Shown piece after piece: positions 60,889 through 64,000 of a stretch of 64,000 nucleotides of DNA. How positions within the stretch are numbered: the first letter of the stretch is position 1; every line of letters starts with the position of its first letter. The DNA lies in contig NQMI01000177.1 in NCBI GenBank assembly GCA_002270565.1, forward strand, positions 1 to 64,000, written 5' to 3'. The notes under the pieces were generated by a model. That model was not told the DNA's origin. It made no database searches and was given only the letters and a program-made list of their open reading frames with translations. Source of the stretch: Stenocarpella maydis. Taxonomy: Eukaryota; Ascomycota; Sordariomycetes; Diaporthales; Diaporthaceae. A program made the translations under genes and the position numbers.

Positions 60889-61000
60889 CGCGAGCCGGAA
60901 GGGGGCGTGGGCCGAAAGGGGGCATAAGCCGGAAGAGGGCATGATAAGGCGCTGCAGGCTCAGCGCTACAGGCAGGGGGTCCTAGGGGGGAACCCCCTAG
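60889..61000 (+). repeat. 17-bp tandem repeats and two hairpins upstream of the Helitron
   Basis: Three 17-bp units (60889-60905, 60906-60922, 60923-60939) share the pattern CRYRRGCCGRAAGRGGG. Two perfect stem-loops follow: GCGCTG/CAGCGC with a 6-nt loop (60949-60966) and CTAGGGGG/CCCCCTAG with a 3-nt loop (60982-61000). GC-rich and unmutated within an AT-rich block. Confidence 0.7.
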
Positions 61001-61177
61001 AAACAACAAAAGGACGCCTTCAGAATAAACTAAATCTATCACCAAGTTACTTTAAAATAATTAATTCATATCATTTAGCAGTTTCTATAATATTAATAAT
61101 AAAGAGGTATAGTTAATATAGAGCGTACTTAAGTTACTTAGTTAGCCAGGGGATATAGCTGCTAATACCTGCCGCAG

Positions 61178-64000
61178 ATGGTTTGCTTCCTACACACTAC
61201 TATTCCTACCAACATTAACCATCAACATCAACTTTTTTCTTCTAACCTATATCCAATTCTTTCCTTATCAACTAATTCCCATCATCAGAAGCGATTCTCA
61301 TTACTAAAATATCCTCCTGCAGTCTTTACAGCTATACTCAGCATATCAGCTGCTGCTAGCCCTCCTCCTCCCAACCCGCCAGGCAGTAGTAAGGACCCTT
61401 TCAAACCCTATAAATATGATACTCATAATAATAGCGAGATCTATAACTATAAGATTAAGGATATTACCAAGCAGTATTATAGCTGCTAGAATATCAAATC
61501 CCTTACGCAGTTTGCCCTAAAGCGCAGCAAGCAGCTGGTAAAGAACTACTTTACCTATCAGTCTGCCCACCAGGCTATAAAGGCAAGACCCCCCATCCTT
61601 ATCTATAGAAATTTCTACTAAACACTCTATAGTCCCAAGGATCTACTATTCAGCAGGCCCTTTCCGCCCTCTCTCTGCCTTATCATCAGGCAGCTGCAGA
61701 ATTAATATCCCCTCCTAAGGGTGCTAACCCTACTAAATACTAAAAGTCCCGACACCCAACTCATCTTCAGCCCCATCACCTAGCACCCAATCTCACCATA
61801 TAACCCAGTTAGTATAAGGAGCCTGCTGCTTCTAGGTATCATCCACTTGCCTAAGCCACACAGGAAGTTATCGAAGTTGCCCCGCTATCAAGCCAACCTG
61901 CCGGCAGCAAGGTTGAGATAGAGTCCCCAACTAGGCAGCCAAGGTATAATCACAGCACTTTGCCAACCTATAGCCGATATCCCCAACGCAGGTCGATCCT
62001 CCCAAGCTAAAGCATATCAGGTTCTAGCGTTAATCATAATAGGCCTACTTCTCAGATCTTTAAAGGCCAGACTAGCATTCATCATGGGCTCTCTAAGCTA
62101 TTCCACCATCATAGACGCATTAAAGGATATACTAATGCCAAGCAGCATGCTTATGATCGTTATCTTGCTAAGCAGCATAAGCACTAGCACCAGTATCACC
62201 ACGGTAAAATCCCAGACCCTACATAACCAACCCAGGCCTTCCTCAGCTAGCAGCAAGCTGCTATAGGTATTCCAGGTAGTAATAACAATGGCAACTGGTT
62301 TGAGTATTCAACCTATAGCATTCGCCGCCACCCTCAGCTATAAAGCAGCACTCACCCGGAGATCTATATCTACTATAATAACATCAACAATAAAGAGCAG
62401 CCAACCCCCTAGGATAACCAGTCTAGGTCGATCTATATCGGTTGCCTTTGTAAGTTTCCTCTTGCTGAGTTCTGCCCCATAGCTAATAAGGATCCTATTA
62501 ACTACTACCGTAAGTGTATTGATTAGCTCACCCAGGGTACTTAAGATAAGGGCAAGCAAGATAATAATGATAATGGTTTCCTGCCTCAGTCCCAGATATT
62601 ATCAACCCAGTCTTCCCGGGGTAGTAGCCGCCGCCGCTATAATCCCAGCAAGGGCAGTATTTACAGCCCACGCCCACGCCACTCTTCTCAGCAGCAGTCC
62701 CAGCCTACAGAGGAGGATCCAGCTCGATTGGAGTTCCTTAATAAAGGCGATCCTGAGTTCTACGGCAACCTGCAAGACCCATCTATTAGTAATGCTGAGA
62801 AGCAGCTTATTACAAACTTTAACAACCGCCTTACCTTAGCTTCCATTAAGGAGCACTATCCCCGCTACAACCACACCTGGTTTAACCTAAACCTCCGGGA
62901 TAGTATCTATAAGGACTGCTACTAAAAGGATAATATAAAGCTACCCGGCAAGCCATTCTTCTTCTCTACCGCTAATAATATAAACTTAGGTGGTATTCCT
63001 AACCTTCCAAAGCTTATATAGATTAAGGAGCAATATATCAGCAGAGTTTACATCTTCATTAATATCAAGTTAGTTTATAACCAGCAGCACAGGTACAGCC
63101 GCCACTACATCAGCTTCCTCCAGGATATTGCCACCTTCTATAACTAGCTGCCCCACCTGCCGTCTAAGTATAATATTATAATCCTGCAGCCAGCAAGCCT
63201 AAGGAAGGATCCTCATTAGCTTGCAGCTTTTAAGAAGGAAGTTCATACCCAGCGCCATATTATCAAGCAGTAGCTTTAATTCCTTATTACTAATAACCCC
63301 TATTACCAAGATCTTAAGATCAACTTCAGGAGGCTATCCCAGTTCACTAAGGACAGCAATCTCAGTAACCAGGTTGCTATAGTTAAGGTTGCAGATGATA
63401 ACCCCCACATTACAGTTGGAGTGGCTGCTATGGCTAGTAGTAATAATGATAACTCTAATGAGGATGCCTTTAAGGACATTTCTGCTGCCCCCAACCTCAT
63501 CGCTACCCATGCTAACCTCTATCATTTATACCAGCAGCTTTCCGGCCGCCTGCAGGCAAATCCTAAGCAGCCGCCTATACTTTAGTATAACGAGCAGCAT
63601 GCTAAGCCAGCACGCAACTTCATAAACATACCGGGCATTTAATCTACACCCCTAAATAACCTCACCAGCTACATTATATTAGTTATAATATTAATACTAT
63701 TATTATTTCCATATAGCCAAGGCAACTTTACCACACCATAAGAGCATACTATTACCTTCATTAAATAAGTATATCATACTCTACTGCAGAACAACAGCAG
63801 GTTTATATAGCACCCTTGCTTCCCCTACTTTACATTCAACACCCATATACAAGCTTAAGTCAACAAGACCAGCAGCTTCTTCATAAAGCACCCAGGTACT
63901 CAGCAGAACCAGGACTTCACCACCATTAATAACCTAAAGGCAGCCCTTGCTAACAATAGCCCCCAAGCACAGGCGCTACTAAATGCTATTATCAGGTCCT
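61178..64000 (+). mobile_element. Helitron relic, N-terminal part (cut by window end)
   Basis: From about 62728 to the window end one frame is open apart from TAG/TAA codons at former Gln positions. It contains a segment like the domain N-terminal to fungal Helitron Rep/helicases (IPNLPKLIQIKEQYISRVYI, HYISFLQDIATFYNQLP, ITNNPYYQDLKIN). It then has a Helitron_like_N-type segment: FPYSQGNFTTPQEHTITF near 63708 and RFIQHPCFPYFTFNTH near 63800. The part at 61178-62700 is Pro/Gln/Ser-rich, with KYDTHNNSEIYNYKIKDITKQYY, and probably encodes the protein N-terminus. HUH, Tyr and PIF1-type helicase motifs would lie beyond the window. Mutation is lighter than in the LTR elements, suggesting a younger copy. 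Confidence 0.78.

Noticed and set aside
60889..60939. CRISPR-like array from 17-bp repeats
   Set aside because: Units are directly abutting without spacers and the genome is fungal.

Overview
The window comes from a filamentous ascomycete (Pezizomycotina, probably Sordariomycetes; this is inferred from gene types and architecture, not from a marker gene). The genes have short introns of 48-171 nt with GTATGT/GTGAGT/GTAAGT-like donors and YAG acceptors. The window is split into two base-composition compartments: a GC-balanced gene island (about 10.2-42.0 kb) between two very AT-rich blocks (1-10.2 kb and 42-64 kb). The AT-rich blocks are almost entirely decayed transposons. In them, glutamine codons CAG/CAA have become TAG/TAA and the catalytic YLDD of reverse transcriptase has become YLNN. 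This strand-symmetric C-to-T decay is what repeat-induced point mutation (RIP) produces.

Left block: a Ty3/gypsy pol relic with a duplicated RT segment, interrupted by a Ty1/copia element (205-bp LTR), which is itself interrupted by an unrelated LTR family (here LTR-A, about 570 bp).

Gene island, in order: a protein-kinase-like gene (+), a D-2-hydroxyacid dehydrogenase (+), a dsRNA-binding-motif/RS-tail protein (+), a short-chain dehydrogenase (-), an intron-containing tRNA-Gln(UUG)-like gene (-), a Fot1/pogo transposon relic with perfect 40-bp inverted repeats, a secreted class II-type haem peroxidase (-), a polytopic membrane protein (-), an MFS transporter (+), a GH2 beta-mannosidase (-), a Rab-family GTPase with a large insertion (-), a frameshifted nitrilase (+), a fungal seven-helix membrane protein (-) and a cytochrome P450 (+). 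They read as independent housekeeping or accessory genes; I see no convincing operon-like or biosynthetic cluster logic.

Right block: a complete but internally deleted Ty1/copia element with both LTRs and a recognisable target duplication; a TRIM-like pair of LTR-A copies around a 265-bp spacer with a half-tRNA-iMet-type primer site and a tRNA-like sequence; two copies of a third LTR family; dispersed AT-rich repeats in inverted orientation; a short GC-rich hAT-like MITE candidate; a second pogo relic with perfect 37-bp inverted repeats; and, running off the right edge, the N-terminal half of a RIP-affected Helitron preceded by hairpins and 17-bp tandem repeats.

Limits: all calls come from reading the sequence without database searches. 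Family names rest on motifs I recognise, and exon models are hand-built from frame and splice-site continuity.
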